Shown here piece by piece: positions 1 through 9,710 of a stretch of 64,000 bases of DNA. Both the position numbers and the translations under genes were made by a program. Below the pieces are notes generated by a model. The model worked only from the letters and a program-made list of their open reading frames with translations. It was not told where the DNA came from and ran no database searches. Source of the DNA: Adineta vaga (taxonomy: Eukaryota; Rotifera); assembly GCA_021613535.1 (NCBI GenBank), contig CP075495.1:1178001-1242000 (forward strand). Reading direction: 5' to 3'. How positions within the stretch are numbered: the stretch's first letter is position 1; each line of letters begins with the position of its first letter.

Positions 1-2
1 CA

Positions 3-152
3 TCACATATGGAATTATTATCTTCAAATGATTGGAAAGGTTTACCTGAATTGACAAATGCAGAAGGACGACCATGTCCATATTCATGTAATGCTCAAGC
101 ATGGTCTGCATCGACACTTATCGAAGCTTTCTTTGATTTAACACGATCGTAG
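3..152 (+). CDS. AGL: Glycogen debranching enzyme, C-terminal end (partial)
   Basis: This is the last 49 codons of a gene that begins left of the window; the frame is open from base 3 and ends at TAG 150-152. The peptide contains WKGLPELTNAEG, CPYSCNAQAWS and a final hydrophobic LIEAFFDL. This is the characteristic C-terminus of the eukaryotic glycogen debranching enzyme, the end of its amylo-alpha-1,6-glucosidase domain, which removes the last branch glucose during glycogen breakdown in the cytosol. The Trp/Pro/Glu-Leu-Thr-Asn and Cys-Gln-Ala-Trp-Ser blocks are the family signature as I remember it. The fragment is too short to judge whether the whole gene is intact. It converges tail to tail on the GH43 gene, with about 290 bp between stops. 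Confidence 0.8.
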   Translation, partial: SHMELLSSNDWKGLPELTNAEGRPCPYSCNAQAWSASTLIEAFFDLTRS

Positions 153-439
153 ATATTTACCTTTATAGTATTTAATCTCATCAAAATAGAAGAAAACAAA
201 AAACCCGGCACTACCTTTATTTTCTTAGTCATTTAGGAACTTTAACGTTTTTTTTTCTCTCAAATTATTTAACGAAGATTAGTTTAGTCAACGACGAATT
301 CTCTTGTTAGATTCAATTGTTTAACAATTAGATCATAACAACTCATAGTTTTTATTATTTTATTGTATTTTATTAGACAAGCTTTCAATAAAAAACAGAT
401 TCAGTTTATTTTAATTGAAATATCACATTTCAAATAGTT

Positions 440-1444
440 TCAATATTCATATAAATCCCATTTATCTTGCCATTCTAATGTAATATTTGTATCTGAATGA
501 AATGTAAATGGTAACCATATATAACTTGCATTCAATAGATTTGGATAATTCCAACGATCTCCCATATAAATATAAACAGATGTTCCTGGATATTTTCTCG
601 AAGGATATGTTAGAACAAATGTTGATTGAGAATTAAATGTTGTTTGTGACTGTGTTGGATTACCTAAATATAACCATTCAGCATGTTGTAAATTATCTTG
701 ATTACTAATAAATAATTCTGCAGGATTCGGATTCCATCCTGTTAAATGACTTGTCATCATATAATAATGATTATTACGATAGAATATTGCAAGACCTTCT
801 CTTGGTTGATTAATTCGACTTGTAATACCAGTTGTATTTAAATAATCATCTGTTAATTTACTTATTCCAACATATTCATTATTACATGAACGAACAAAAT
901 AAACACCTTGAACTATTCCATTACGTTTATCTTCATAAAGATTCATATCTAATGATGGAATACCATCAGGTCGAAATGCATCAATAAATGTAAATGTTTC
1001 ATTTGGTTTTGATGAAGTTGCAACACCTACATATCGATATTGATAATCACTACTATCAAGATGAAACCACATAACATATAATCTAGTTAAAGGATTCCAA
1101 ACTACTTTTGGTCGTTCAATAACATATGGACCGGAAAGATTTCTAATGAATACTTCTTTTTGTCCGAGTACTTCACCGATATTAATCCAATTAATCAGAT
1201 CTTTTGAATGATAACAATTAACACCATGATCCGATAGTGTCGAGGTTTTAAGAGATTCTCCATACCACCAATATGAATTATCATTCGGATCAATAAGAAT
1301 TCCAGCTGCATGACTTTGAATAGATTTACCATCAGTATCATTCCAAACAGCACCTGGATAAATATATCCTGAATCAAATAATGAACTATAACAATCACTG
1401 ATGATCATCATCATCAGTATTATAAGAAAGAAGATCATCTGCAT
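440..1444 (-). CDS. GH43-type exo-beta-1,3-galactanase-like secreted glycosidase
   Basis: A single uninterrupted frame of 334 residues from ATG 1444-1442 to TGA at 440. The frame stays open upstream to 1531, but ATG 1444 places a hydrophobic signal peptide at residues 1-19. The pattern is that of five-bladed GH43 enzymes close to fungal exo-beta-1,3-galactanases: WNDTDGKSIQSHAAG (34-48), YWWYGES (58-64), VIERPKVVW (108-116), GWNPNPAEL (236-244), YMGDRWNYP near 300. From memory of that family, the functional residues correspond to Glu63, Glu110, Asp166, Glu216 and Gln273, all present. Predicted role: release of galactose from beta-1,3-galactan side chains of plant or algal arabinogalactan outside the cell. 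It has no intron, unlike most neighbours, which fits horizontal acquisition (inference). Subfamily is less certain than the GH43 fold. Confidence 0.82.
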   Translation of the reverse strand: MQMIFFLIILMMMIISDCYSSLFDSGYIYPGAVWNDTDGKSIQSHAAGILIDPNDNSYWWYGESLKTSTLSDHGVNCYHSKDLINWINIGEVLGQKEVFIRNLSGPYVIERPKVVWNPLTRLYVMWFHLDSSDYQYRYVGVATSSKPNETFTFIDAFRPDGIPSLDMNLYEDKRNGIVQGVYFVRSCNNEYVGISKLTDDYLNTTGITSRINQPREGLAIFYRNNHYYMMTSHLTGWNPNPAELFISNQDNLQHAEWLYLGNPTQSQTTFNSQSTFVLTYPSRKYPGTSVYIYMGDRWNYPNLLNASYIWLPFTFHSDTNITLEWQDKWDLYEY

Positions 1445-1832
1445 TTCTACTAATTCACTTTCAAATGTCTGTCTTATTCGAATGGTGAGAGAAAAAAAAG
1501 CATTTGTTTGAAGAGAACAGATGGCCAACAAGGGAACGTTCCCAGATGTTTTCCTTCGATTTTCAGAATTCCATCATATTTTTTCTGTATTCGGACAAAA
1601 CTCGTAAGTACTACCACGAATGAATAAAAGAAATGATCGTATCGTAACTGACATGATTTGAAAAAAGAAATAAATTAATATCAGTACTTGTTTTGTCTTT
1701 TTGGGAAAAAAAAACGTGTGACGCTCTAAACGTCACTTGAAACACATATGAATTTATTGGATAAAGAAAATGTCTATTGTACAAAACCCATCACCATATT
1801 AAAACAAAGATATGAAAAAACAAAAGAAAATG
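1445..1832. other. Gap between GH43 gene and first ADP-ribosyltransferase-TPR gene
   Basis: No convincing coding signal. It holds the 5' flank of the GH43 gene and the 3' flank of the minus-strand TPR gene. Poly-T and poly-A runs and general AT richness are all I see. Confidence 0.5.
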
Positions 1833-4800
1833 TTATAGAACAGGAAAAATTGCATCTCGAATTTTATATTTCGTTGTAATTATTGATGTATGATTACTTG
1901 CATATAATCTTTGATAAATAACTAATGCACTTTGATAATTAATTAATGCTTGAGTATAATCTGATAATTTAAAATAAATATCACCCACAATAGAATAAAT
2001 AATTGCTGTTGATAGATCTCCTGCTGCTTGTTTATCTAATTGTGATTTAATTAAAAGATGAAAATATTGTAATGCTTCTTTGGATTCTCGTTTTTGTAAA
2101 TAAATATTTGCAATAATAATATAAATCGAATCTTTATTAAATACATTTGATTGTGTTTTTTTTTCTAAAAATTTTTTAAAATATATTAACGTTTGATCAA
2201 GATGATATTTTTCATATAGAATATCAATTGGATTTGATGGTTTAGTTTGTTCATCGTAAAGTATTAAATAATTTGTTATTTGATTTTGATAATGTTTTTT
2301 TAGAAAGATTTTTCCAATCATAATATATGTATTGATAACTGATGTATCTTCTAATGGTCTTCGTTGTGTAATACAATCAATTAAACGATAAAAAAATGAT
2401 AAAGATTCATCATATTCATTTTGTTTATAGGAAATATTTCCTAAGAATTTATAAATTTTTATTAAAGATGGATCATTAAAATATTTCTTCTTCAATTCAG
2501 AATTTAATAATGAAGTAAAATAATTCAATGCTTTATCATATTTTTGTCTTTCTAATGAAATATTTCCAAGAATAAAATATGTTCGATTGATCAATATATC
2601 ATTAGGTGTATGATCTTTTATTAATTGATCAAGATATCTTTCAAAATAGAATAATGATTCATCTAAATGACGTCGTTCAAAATGAATATTATCAATATCT
2701 TTATAGATTTCCATTGTTGATTTTGTTTTCGATGGACGAATACGAGATTTATCAAATGAAAGTAATGTTTCATCGAAATGACGTTTTCGTAAATAGATTT
2801 TACCAATTTTTTTATAAATATCAAATAGAACAGATTGATTAAATGGTTGTCGTCGTAAATGACAACTAAGTAAACGATTATAATAAAGTAATGCTTGATT
2901 TAATGTACGTTTTTTATAATAAAGTTTTGCAATAATTTTATAAAGAATTGTTAAAGAAATATCATCTGATAATTTCTTAACTAATTCATTTTCTAAAGAT
3001 TTATGATAATATTGTAAAGCATGATCGAAATCTTTTTTTTCAAAATAAATATCTGCAATTAATTTAAATGTATCACTTAAAATTGGATTACCAAATGTAA
3101 ATCGATCGATTTCATTGAGAAGTACTTGATGAATATGACTTATCGATCGATCATAATCTTTTTTTTTCAAATAAATATTTCCAATAAGACGATAAGATTC
3201 AGCAATTTTAGGATGATTCCATGTAAATATTTTCAATTGATTTTCTACTGTTTTATGATAATAATATAAAGCTTTATCTAATTCACCTTTTTTTACAAAT
3301 ATATCACCAAATTTGAGATAAGTTTTCGTAAAATCTGAATGATTATTTGGAAGTGAATCGATTTGAATACGATAAGCTTTATCAATTAATTCTATAGCTT
3401 TATCTTGATTTCCAAGTTCAGAATACATTAATCCAATTGCTATATAAGTATAACTGAGATCTGGATGATCAGGACCAAAGATTTTTAATTGTGATTCTAA
3501 TGCTTTATCATACATATCTAATGCTTTACCTTGTTGATTCATTTGTGCATAAACTTTTGCCAAAGATATAAATGTATCAGCAATAAAAGCATGTGCATTC
3601 ATTGGTTGACTACTAAGAGCTGTTTGTAAACATTCTAAAGCTAAATAATAATCTTCTAATTTGAAATAAACATGTGCTAAACCTGAATATGTCATAGCAC
3701 AATCATTACTTGTTGTTTTTAATGCTTTATTATAGAAATGTAAAGCTAAAATATATTCTTTTTGTTTGGTATAAACTTTCCCTAAATCATTCAATGATTT
3801 GGAAATTAATGGATGATTATTTTCTTCGGAATATTCAACTAAACAATCTAAAGTTTTATTTAAATTGTTTATGGCTGATTTATATTCTGCTTTAACATAA
3901 TTAATTTGAAAAAGACCATAATGACAATAGGCAAGTTCAATTGGATCTTTAAATGATTTATTTTCAAGTAATTTTTCATAATGTTCTTGTGCTTGTTGAT
4001 ATTTTTGCATTTGAATAAGATAAGTTCCAAAAGAGATTTGTTTACTCTTGCCATTTAATTCATTATTTAATGTTGATAAGAAATCTTTCATATCAGAATC
4101 ATTATCACCACATAAAGTTAATTTTCCTCTCCAAATTTTCAATTCTTCATCAAACGAAATATCATCAAGACGAAAAATACATCCGAACATAAAGAGAACT
4201 TCTTCATCATCAGAAAATCCACGTAAATGTTTTATATCAGCTAATGGTCGACTTGGACTTTGAATATTGGCATAGATTTCAAATAAAATTGCTGTTAATT
4301 GTTCTGTTGGTGGAGATTGTGTAACAGTAAAATGAAGAGCTTTCTCACGATTAGCACTTGTTGATAGAAATGAATTCATTGATATTAATTGTCCTTGATT
4401 TGATTTCAAACGATTGATTTCATCTTTATGAATAAGTTGTCCACGATAAACTTGAATAATTGATGTTTTCTTTGTTTTTACAAATGTTTTATATTCTTCT
4501 TTTAATTGTCTATCAATATCACGAATTAATGAAGCAAATGCAATAACATCATCAAGATTTTGTAATCTCAATGCTTTATTTAAAAATTTATAAATTGATG
4601 CATCTCTTGTATACCAATAAATAGCTTTATCAGATGTATATTCTTTATCGAATTCCTTGAGAATTCGTTGATCAAATTGATTATCTGGTTTGAAATATTG
4701 ATATAATGTTGGTTTACCTTTGGAAATTGGACTTTTTTCATCCAAAAGATATTCAATAAGAATTTGATAAAGTATAAATTGTCCATTTAATGATTTATGT

Positions 4801-4880
4801 AAACTTTGATTATCTTTCGATGAATAAACAATAGTACAAGTTGTATCATAAAAATCATCAGTACTTTTATTATCAGACAT
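1833..4880 (-). CDS. ADP-ribosyltransferase-TPR protein, copy 1 (DxE variant)
   Basis: One exon of 1015 residues; the first ATG is 4880-4878, although the frame is open to 4916. Residues about 30-280 form an R-S-E (cholera/clostridial C3/vertebrate ART-like) mono-ADP-ribosyltransferase domain, with NAD-binding Arg in VYRGQ (Arg146), the STS block in NSFLSTS (173-175) and the catalytic loop SDDEEVLF. Here the first acid of the usual E-x-E is Asp225; the catalytic Glu227 is kept. From about residue 290 to the end come many 42-residue tetratricopeptide repeats of the kinesin-light-chain-like type (repeated A..YY.KAL, ..IG.IY..K). Likely an intracellular enzyme transferring ADP-ribose from NAD to a target bound by the TPR solenoid. 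Targets are unknown. Copies 2 and 3 follow upstream on the same strand, which indicates tandem duplication. Confidence 0.85.
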   Translation of the reverse strand: MSDNKSTDDFYDTTCTIVYSSKDNQSLHKSLNGQFILYQILIEYLLDEKSPISKGKPTLYQYFKPDNQFDQRILKEFDKEYTSDKAIYWYTRDASIYKFLNKALRLQNLDDVIAFASLIRDIDRQLKEEYKTFVKTKKTSIIQVYRGQLIHKDEINRLKSNQGQLISMNSFLSTSANREKALHFTVTQSPPTEQLTAILFEIYANIQSPSRPLADIKHLRGFSDDEEVLFMFGCIFRLDDISFDEELKIWRGKLTLCGDNDSDMKDFLSTLNNELNGKSKQISFGTYLIQMQKYQQAQEHYEKLLENKSFKDPIELAYCHYGLFQINYVKAEYKSAINNLNKTLDCLVEYSEENNHPLISKSLNDLGKVYTKQKEYILALHFYNKALKTTSNDCAMTYSGLAHVYFKLEDYYLALECLQTALSSQPMNAHAFIADTFISLAKVYAQMNQQGKALDMYDKALESQLKIFGPDHPDLSYTYIAIGLMYSELGNQDKAIELIDKAYRIQIDSLPNNHSDFTKTYLKFGDIFVKKGELDKALYYYHKTVENQLKIFTWNHPKIAESYRLIGNIYLKKKDYDRSISHIHQVLLNEIDRFTFGNPILSDTFKLIADIYFEKKDFDHALQYYHKSLENELVKKLSDDISLTILYKIIAKLYYKKRTLNQALLYYNRLLSCHLRRQPFNQSVLFDIYKKIGKIYLRKRHFDETLLSFDKSRIRPSKTKSTMEIYKDIDNIHFERRHLDESLFYFERYLDQLIKDHTPNDILINRTYFILGNISLERQKYDKALNYFTSLLNSELKKKYFNDPSLIKIYKFLGNISYKQNEYDESLSFFYRLIDCITQRRPLEDTSVINTYIMIGKIFLKKHYQNQITNYLILYDEQTKPSNPIDILYEKYHLDQTLIYFKKFLEKKTQSNVFNKDSIYIIIANIYLQKRESKEALQYFHLLIKSQLDKQAAGDLSTAIIYSIVGDIYFKLSDYTQALINYQSALVIYQRLYASNHTSIITTKYKIRDAIFPVL

Positions 4881-6094
4881 AATTTCTCTACTAGAAAAAT
4901 GAGAAGAGTCAATCAATAGAAGATCTTTTTTTTAATAAGAACATCTGTCACTTGTAACAATAAAGAAATCGCCTGAAGCGATTGATTATTTTCAACTTTT
5001 ATTGACAGATAGGAGTCGTTTTTATCTTACTTACTTGATATCGATCACGTTAATTAATATATTGAAAATAACATATGAACAATTGTTGAAATAAAACTCG
5101 TAGAAAAATCTAAAACAACAAAATATTTAGTTATTTATTCTACGAATAATAAGAATGACTCTATGTCATTCTTTGATGTTTTTTATGTTGAACAATGTTA
5201 TCAACTGTTTGTTTTGTTGAATGAACATGTTAATGAATCATTTACTCGTGCATGAATGATATCACACAATACAGAACGACAAAAAACTATTCATTAGATC
5301 AATCATTATCATTGATTGTCTATGTATATATCTACGAAAAAGATATTCTATATACGAATGATTCATCCTATAGTAAGAAGATTATCCGTACAGAGAAAAA
5401 AATTGTATTATAGTTAAGATTGATTTATAGGTGAATAAGAAACACATTTGTTTTCTCTCTATTTATGATTAGATAGGTGTTAATGATTACTAGTGAAGAT
5501 TATCTCATTGAGATAAGATCTAGAGTTTTTTTTTATTGTTTAATAATACGACGAAAAAGTGTGTGAGAATTTGCATGTTGATGTCTATTGAGACACGTGT
5601 GTATATGATTAGATTTATTTTCAAATGAACTGGACAAATAGTTCAGTTGGTAATAATTTATTGTTTTAAATTGAACTTTTAATTGAATTCATATGTCCAT
5701 AACGAATTTATTGTCTGTCTCTTGTGGGTTTTTTTTCTCTCTTTCTGTCTACACTAATCACGCGTTTTCTATGAAAATGAACAAATGCATATTGACCCTC
5801 TAGACAAAATGATTTGCACTTCAAACATTGTCGTTTATTTTTTATCAAAATATCTATAAGAATATTAGTAAAAGGTCGTCTTTCTCGCCATCATATGTTC
5901 AATAGTTCACGTCATCCAATCGAAATATCTATTTTCTTTTATCTATATGCGATTATAATTCAAAATTCCTCACATAAGTAACTCTGCTTATAAACTATAT
6001 TTATGTGTAACAAAGTTTAAATCTTTCCGATTAAATCTATTTTTATTAATAAACTAGTTGATCAACTACAAAAAATTAGGGAAAAAAAACCCTG
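4881..6094. other. Intergenic region between ADP-ribosyltransferase-TPR copies 1 and 2
   Basis: About 1.2 kb of AT-rich sequence. I see no open frame with protein-like composition, no RNA gene and no terminal inverted repeats. It presumably holds the promoter of copy 1 and the 3' flank of copy 2. Unlike copies 2 and 3, there is no long alternating TA/TG tract just upstream of the copy 1 start. Confidence 0.5.
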
Positions 6095-9000
6095 TTAAAT
6101 TTGTGGTACAAGAAGTTGTCGAATAAGATATTTTAATTTATCAATTATGGTTTGATCGTTTGGATTAATTCGTTGATAAATTGACAATGCATATCGATAA
6201 TTTTCTAAAGCTGAATACACATTACCATATTTCTTTTCAATATTTCCAATAACAGCATAAGTATTGGCTAAGAAAAGACTTCCACGTGAAGATTTTTTCA
6301 ATTGAGAATTAAGTAAATATTGAAAATATTGTAATGATTGAGAAATATCTTGTTTTTCGAAAAACATATTACCAAGAATTGCATAGATATCTTCCAAAGA
6401 AAATGGTTTAATCGACATATTTTTTGATTTTCTTTCTAAAATTTTATAATAATACATTAAACTTTGTTCTAAATGATGTTTTTCAAATTGATAATTTGTT
6501 AGATTTGGAAGAATTTTATTTTTTGACATTACATTGGTTTGATTTTGATTTTGCAAAGATTTATTTAATATAGAAAATGTTTGATTGAAATCATGTTTAG
6601 CTAAATAAACTTTACCAATGAAATGATAAGCTTCAATAACAGATGGATCATCTTGAGTACGTTTTTTTAATAATCGACAATCAAGTAAACGATTGAAAAA
6701 GATTAATGCTTGATCAAGAAGATTTTTATTTAAACAAATTGTTCCAATTGCTCGATAAATTTTACTTAAATTCGCATGTTCAAGATATTTTCGTGTAAAT
6801 TTTATTGCTAATAAATGTTCAAAACAAGTTAATGCTTGATTTAAATCACCTTTTTCATAGAAAATATTTCCAAGAATTCGATATGTATTACCAATAGATC
6901 GATGAGTTTTAGAAGAAAATTTCAAGTGATCATTGAGTAATTTTTGAAAATAAGTCAATGCCTGATCTAAATGACGTTTTTCAAAATGAATATTACCAAT
7001 ATTATTTAAATCCATCGCAAACTTCGTTTTTTCTTTCGCATAATATGCCAATAGTTCATCAATACGATGCTTTTTTAAATATACTTTACCAATCATCATA
7101 TAAATATTACGAATAATTCCTTCATCAAACGGTTTCTTTTGTAAATGACAATCAAGTAATCGATTATAATAAAGTAATGCTTCACTTAAAAGACGCTTTT
7201 TAAAATATATATTACCAACTATTTCATATGTTTCAGCTAATGAAATATGTTCATAAAGTTTAGTTTGTAATTCATTTTGTAGATATTGAAGATAATAATT
7301 TAAACATTGATCATTATCATTTTTCTCGAGATAAACATCACCGAGTGTTTTATAAGCTTGACTAAGTGATGGATCACCGAGTTTCTTCCTTGTTAATTCA
7401 CTATCAAGAACTTTATGAAAATAAACTAATGCTTGTTTGTAATCTTTCTTTTTTCGATGAGCATTTCCAATTGTGATATAAGTTACAACAATAGATGGAT
7501 GATTCCATGAAAGAGTTTTCGATTGATTATCTAATGCTTTATGATAATAAGATAAAGCTTTGTCTATATAATTTAATTTCATATAAATATCACCATAATA
7601 TCGATAAGTATCTGCAAAATCTGAATGAGTATTTGGAAGAGAATCCAATTGTATTTTATAAGCTTTATCCATTAATTCTAAAGCTTGATTTTGATCATCC
7701 ATTTCAGAATACATCATTGCCATAGCTGAATAAGTATAACTCACATCAGGATGTTCTGCACCGAAAGTTTTTACTTGTACTTCAATTGCTTTATTGAACA
7801 TTTCCGATGCTTTATCTTTTTCATTCATTTTAACATAAACATTTCCTAAATCGATATAATTTTGTGTAATTGAAGCATATGCTGTTGATGGTTGATTATC
7901 GAAAGCTTGTTGTAAATATTTAAGAGAAAGATTATAATTTTCTAATTGAAAATGAATTTGTGCTAAACCAGAATATGTTGTCGATGGAATATTATTAACT
8001 GTTTTTAATGCTTTTTCGTACATGTTAAATGCTAATTGATATTGACTTTGTTTTTTATATATCGATCCTAAAGCGTTATAACATTTAGAAATTAAACTAT
8101 GATCATATTTTGGACAGTTTTTAAATAAATAATCTAATGCTTGTTCGAGATTTTGTATAGCTGATGTACAATCCATTTTTTTCTCATTAACTTGAGAAAG
8201 ACCATGATAACATTGTGCAAGTTCAATTGGATCTGTAATTAATTGATTTTTGAGAATTTTTTCATAATGTTCTTCAGCATCTTTATATTTTTGCATTTGA
8301 AATAAATAAACACCCAATGAAATCAGTCGATTTTCTCCTTCTAATTCTTCGTCCAATGTTGATAAGAAATCTTTCATATCTAAATCAGCATCACCACATA
8401 ATGTTAATCGTAATTTCCAAAGTTGACATTCTTCATCATACCAAACATCATCAAGACGAAATATACATCCAAACATAAAAAGAATTTCTTCTTCTTCAGA
8501 AAATGCACTCAAATGCTTTATATCAGCTAATGGTCGACTTTCACTCTTGATATTCACGTGTATTTCCAATAGAATAGACGTTAATTGATCCGTTGGTGGC
8601 AATCGACTCGTAGCAAATTCGATAGCTTTTGTTTTATTTGAACTTGTAGATAAAAATGAATTCATAGAAAATAATTCACCTTTAGCTGTTTTTAAACGAG
8701 TTAATTCATCTTTACTTATAAATTGTCCACGATAAACAGTAAGTATTGAAGATTTTTGTCGTTTAGAAAATAATTTATGTTCTTGTTTTAATTGTTGATG
8801 AAGATCACGAACTAATTTAGCAAATGCAGTAACATCATCAATATTTTGTGTTCGTAATGCTTTATTCAAAATTCTATAAACACATGTTTCTCTTGTATAC
8901 CAATGAATTGCTTTTTCAGATTCGTATTCATTATCAAATTCTTTCATAACTTTTCTATCACTTGTATTTTCCGGTTTAAAATAACCTAAAATTCCCGATT

Positions 9001-9187
9001 TCATTTCTGATAATTCACTTTTTTCATCCAATAAACGTTCAACAAGTAATTGATACAGAATAAATTGTCCATTCAATGATTTATGCATACTTTGATTATC
9101 TTTCGATGAATATACATTGGTACCCATAGTATCTTCACGTTCACCTCGTGCCAATAAATCATTTTTTACTTGATCTTGTAATATCAT
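6095..9187 (-). CDS. ADP-ribosyltransferase-TPR protein, copy 2
   Basis: One exon of 1030 residues from ATG 9187-9185; a second Met at 9127 (MGTNVYSSKD) begins the block conserved with copy 3 and could be the true start. ADP-ribosyltransferase domain at about 35-285: VYRGQ (Arg153), NSFLSTS (180-182), then EEEEILFMFG with an intact E-x-E (Glu232/Glu234). TPR solenoid from about 295 to 1020. The domain order and the 42-residue repeat period match copies 1 and 3. Predicted mono-ADP-ribosyltransferase, probably arginine-directed because both glutamates are kept (family knowledge). The stretch 7072-7486 is nearly identical to copy 3 at 10662-11076 while the flanks have diverged. A TA-rich promoter-like tract lies 70-95 bp upstream. 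Confidence 0.86.
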   Translation of the reverse strand: MILQDQVKNDLLARGEREDTMGTNVYSSKDNQSMHKSLNGQFILYQLLVERLLDEKSELSEMKSGILGYFKPENTSDRKVMKEFDNEYESEKAIHWYTRETCVYRILNKALRTQNIDDVTAFAKLVRDLHQQLKQEHKLFSKRQKSSILTVYRGQFISKDELTRLKTAKGELFSMNSFLSTSSNKTKAIEFATSRLPPTDQLTSILLEIHVNIKSESRPLADIKHLSAFSEEEEILFMFGCIFRLDDVWYDEECQLWKLRLTLCGDADLDMKDFLSTLDEELEGENRLISLGVYLFQMQKYKDAEEHYEKILKNQLITDPIELAQCYHGLSQVNEKKMDCTSAIQNLEQALDYLFKNCPKYDHSLISKCYNALGSIYKKQSQYQLAFNMYEKALKTVNNIPSTTYSGLAQIHFQLENYNLSLKYLQQAFDNQPSTAYASITQNYIDLGNVYVKMNEKDKASEMFNKAIEVQVKTFGAEHPDVSYTYSAMAMMYSEMDDQNQALELMDKAYKIQLDSLPNTHSDFADTYRYYGDIYMKLNYIDKALSYYHKALDNQSKTLSWNHPSIVVTYITIGNAHRKKKDYKQALVYFHKVLDSELTRKKLGDPSLSQAYKTLGDVYLEKNDNDQCLNYYLQYLQNELQTKLYEHISLAETYEIVGNIYFKKRLLSEALLYYNRLLDCHLQKKPFDEGIIRNIYMMIGKVYLKKHRIDELLAYYAKEKTKFAMDLNNIGNIHFEKRHLDQALTYFQKLLNDHLKFSSKTHRSIGNTYRILGNIFYEKGDLNQALTCFEHLLAIKFTRKYLEHANLSKIYRAIGTICLNKNLLDQALIFFNRLLDCRLLKKRTQDDPSVIEAYHFIGKVYLAKHDFNQTFSILNKSLQNQNQTNVMSKNKILPNLTNYQFEKHHLEQSLMYYYKILERKSKNMSIKPFSLEDIYAILGNMFFEKQDISQSLQYFQYLLNSQLKKSSRGSLFLANTYAVIGNIEKKYGNVYSALENYRYALSIYQRINPNDQTIIDKLKYLIRQLLVPQI

Positions 9188-9710
9188 AGTAGAAATAATT
9201 TCCTAAAATGTGTATCTTCTTTACCTGTACAAATACTACTCATTTATAAGTGATTTATTGTATATACATATGTATATATATACAACACGTCCATATGCAA
9301 CCTTCGTTTCGAACATTTTTATTTCTCATCTAATGATCAAATTATAGAATACATTTTGAGAAAAAATATTTTGTTTTTCATTTAAATGAATACATACACG
9401 TCATATAAATCAACAGTATCCTATACCGAACATACAAAAATATAAGCTAATTAAAAAATTTTCTTCTCTCTCCGTTTATGCTAATAGATACACATGCGAT
9501 CCAATTATATTCATTGGATACATCGCTTGAGGTGAACGAAAGGAAGATCGATAAAAAAAAGTGTCATTAGATGTAAACATGATTAAAGCATAAAGTAGTA
9601 ATTGTCCTTCTAGTGAGATAAAAACAAAATCGAGATTCAGATATAAGAAGAGAAGAGAGAATCATTATATGACAACTGACATTTATTTTTATGGACAGAA
9701 AAAAAAAGAA
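9188..9710. other. Intergenic region with promoter-like tract of copy 2
   Basis: No gene seen. Next to the copy 2 start is the TATA-like tract annotated at 9260-9283. The rest is AT-rich and holds the 3' flank of copy 3. Confidence 0.5.
9260..9283 (-). promoter_or_regulatory. TATA-like alternating tract upstream of copy 2
   Basis: A tract of alternating TA/TG with the core ATATGTATATATATAC lies 73-96 bp upstream of the copy 2 ATG. Nearly the same string occurs at a similar distance upstream of copy 3 (12857-12874). Shared position and sequence suggest a duplicated core promoter, though simple TA repeats also arise by chance in an AT-rich genome. Confidence 0.35.
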
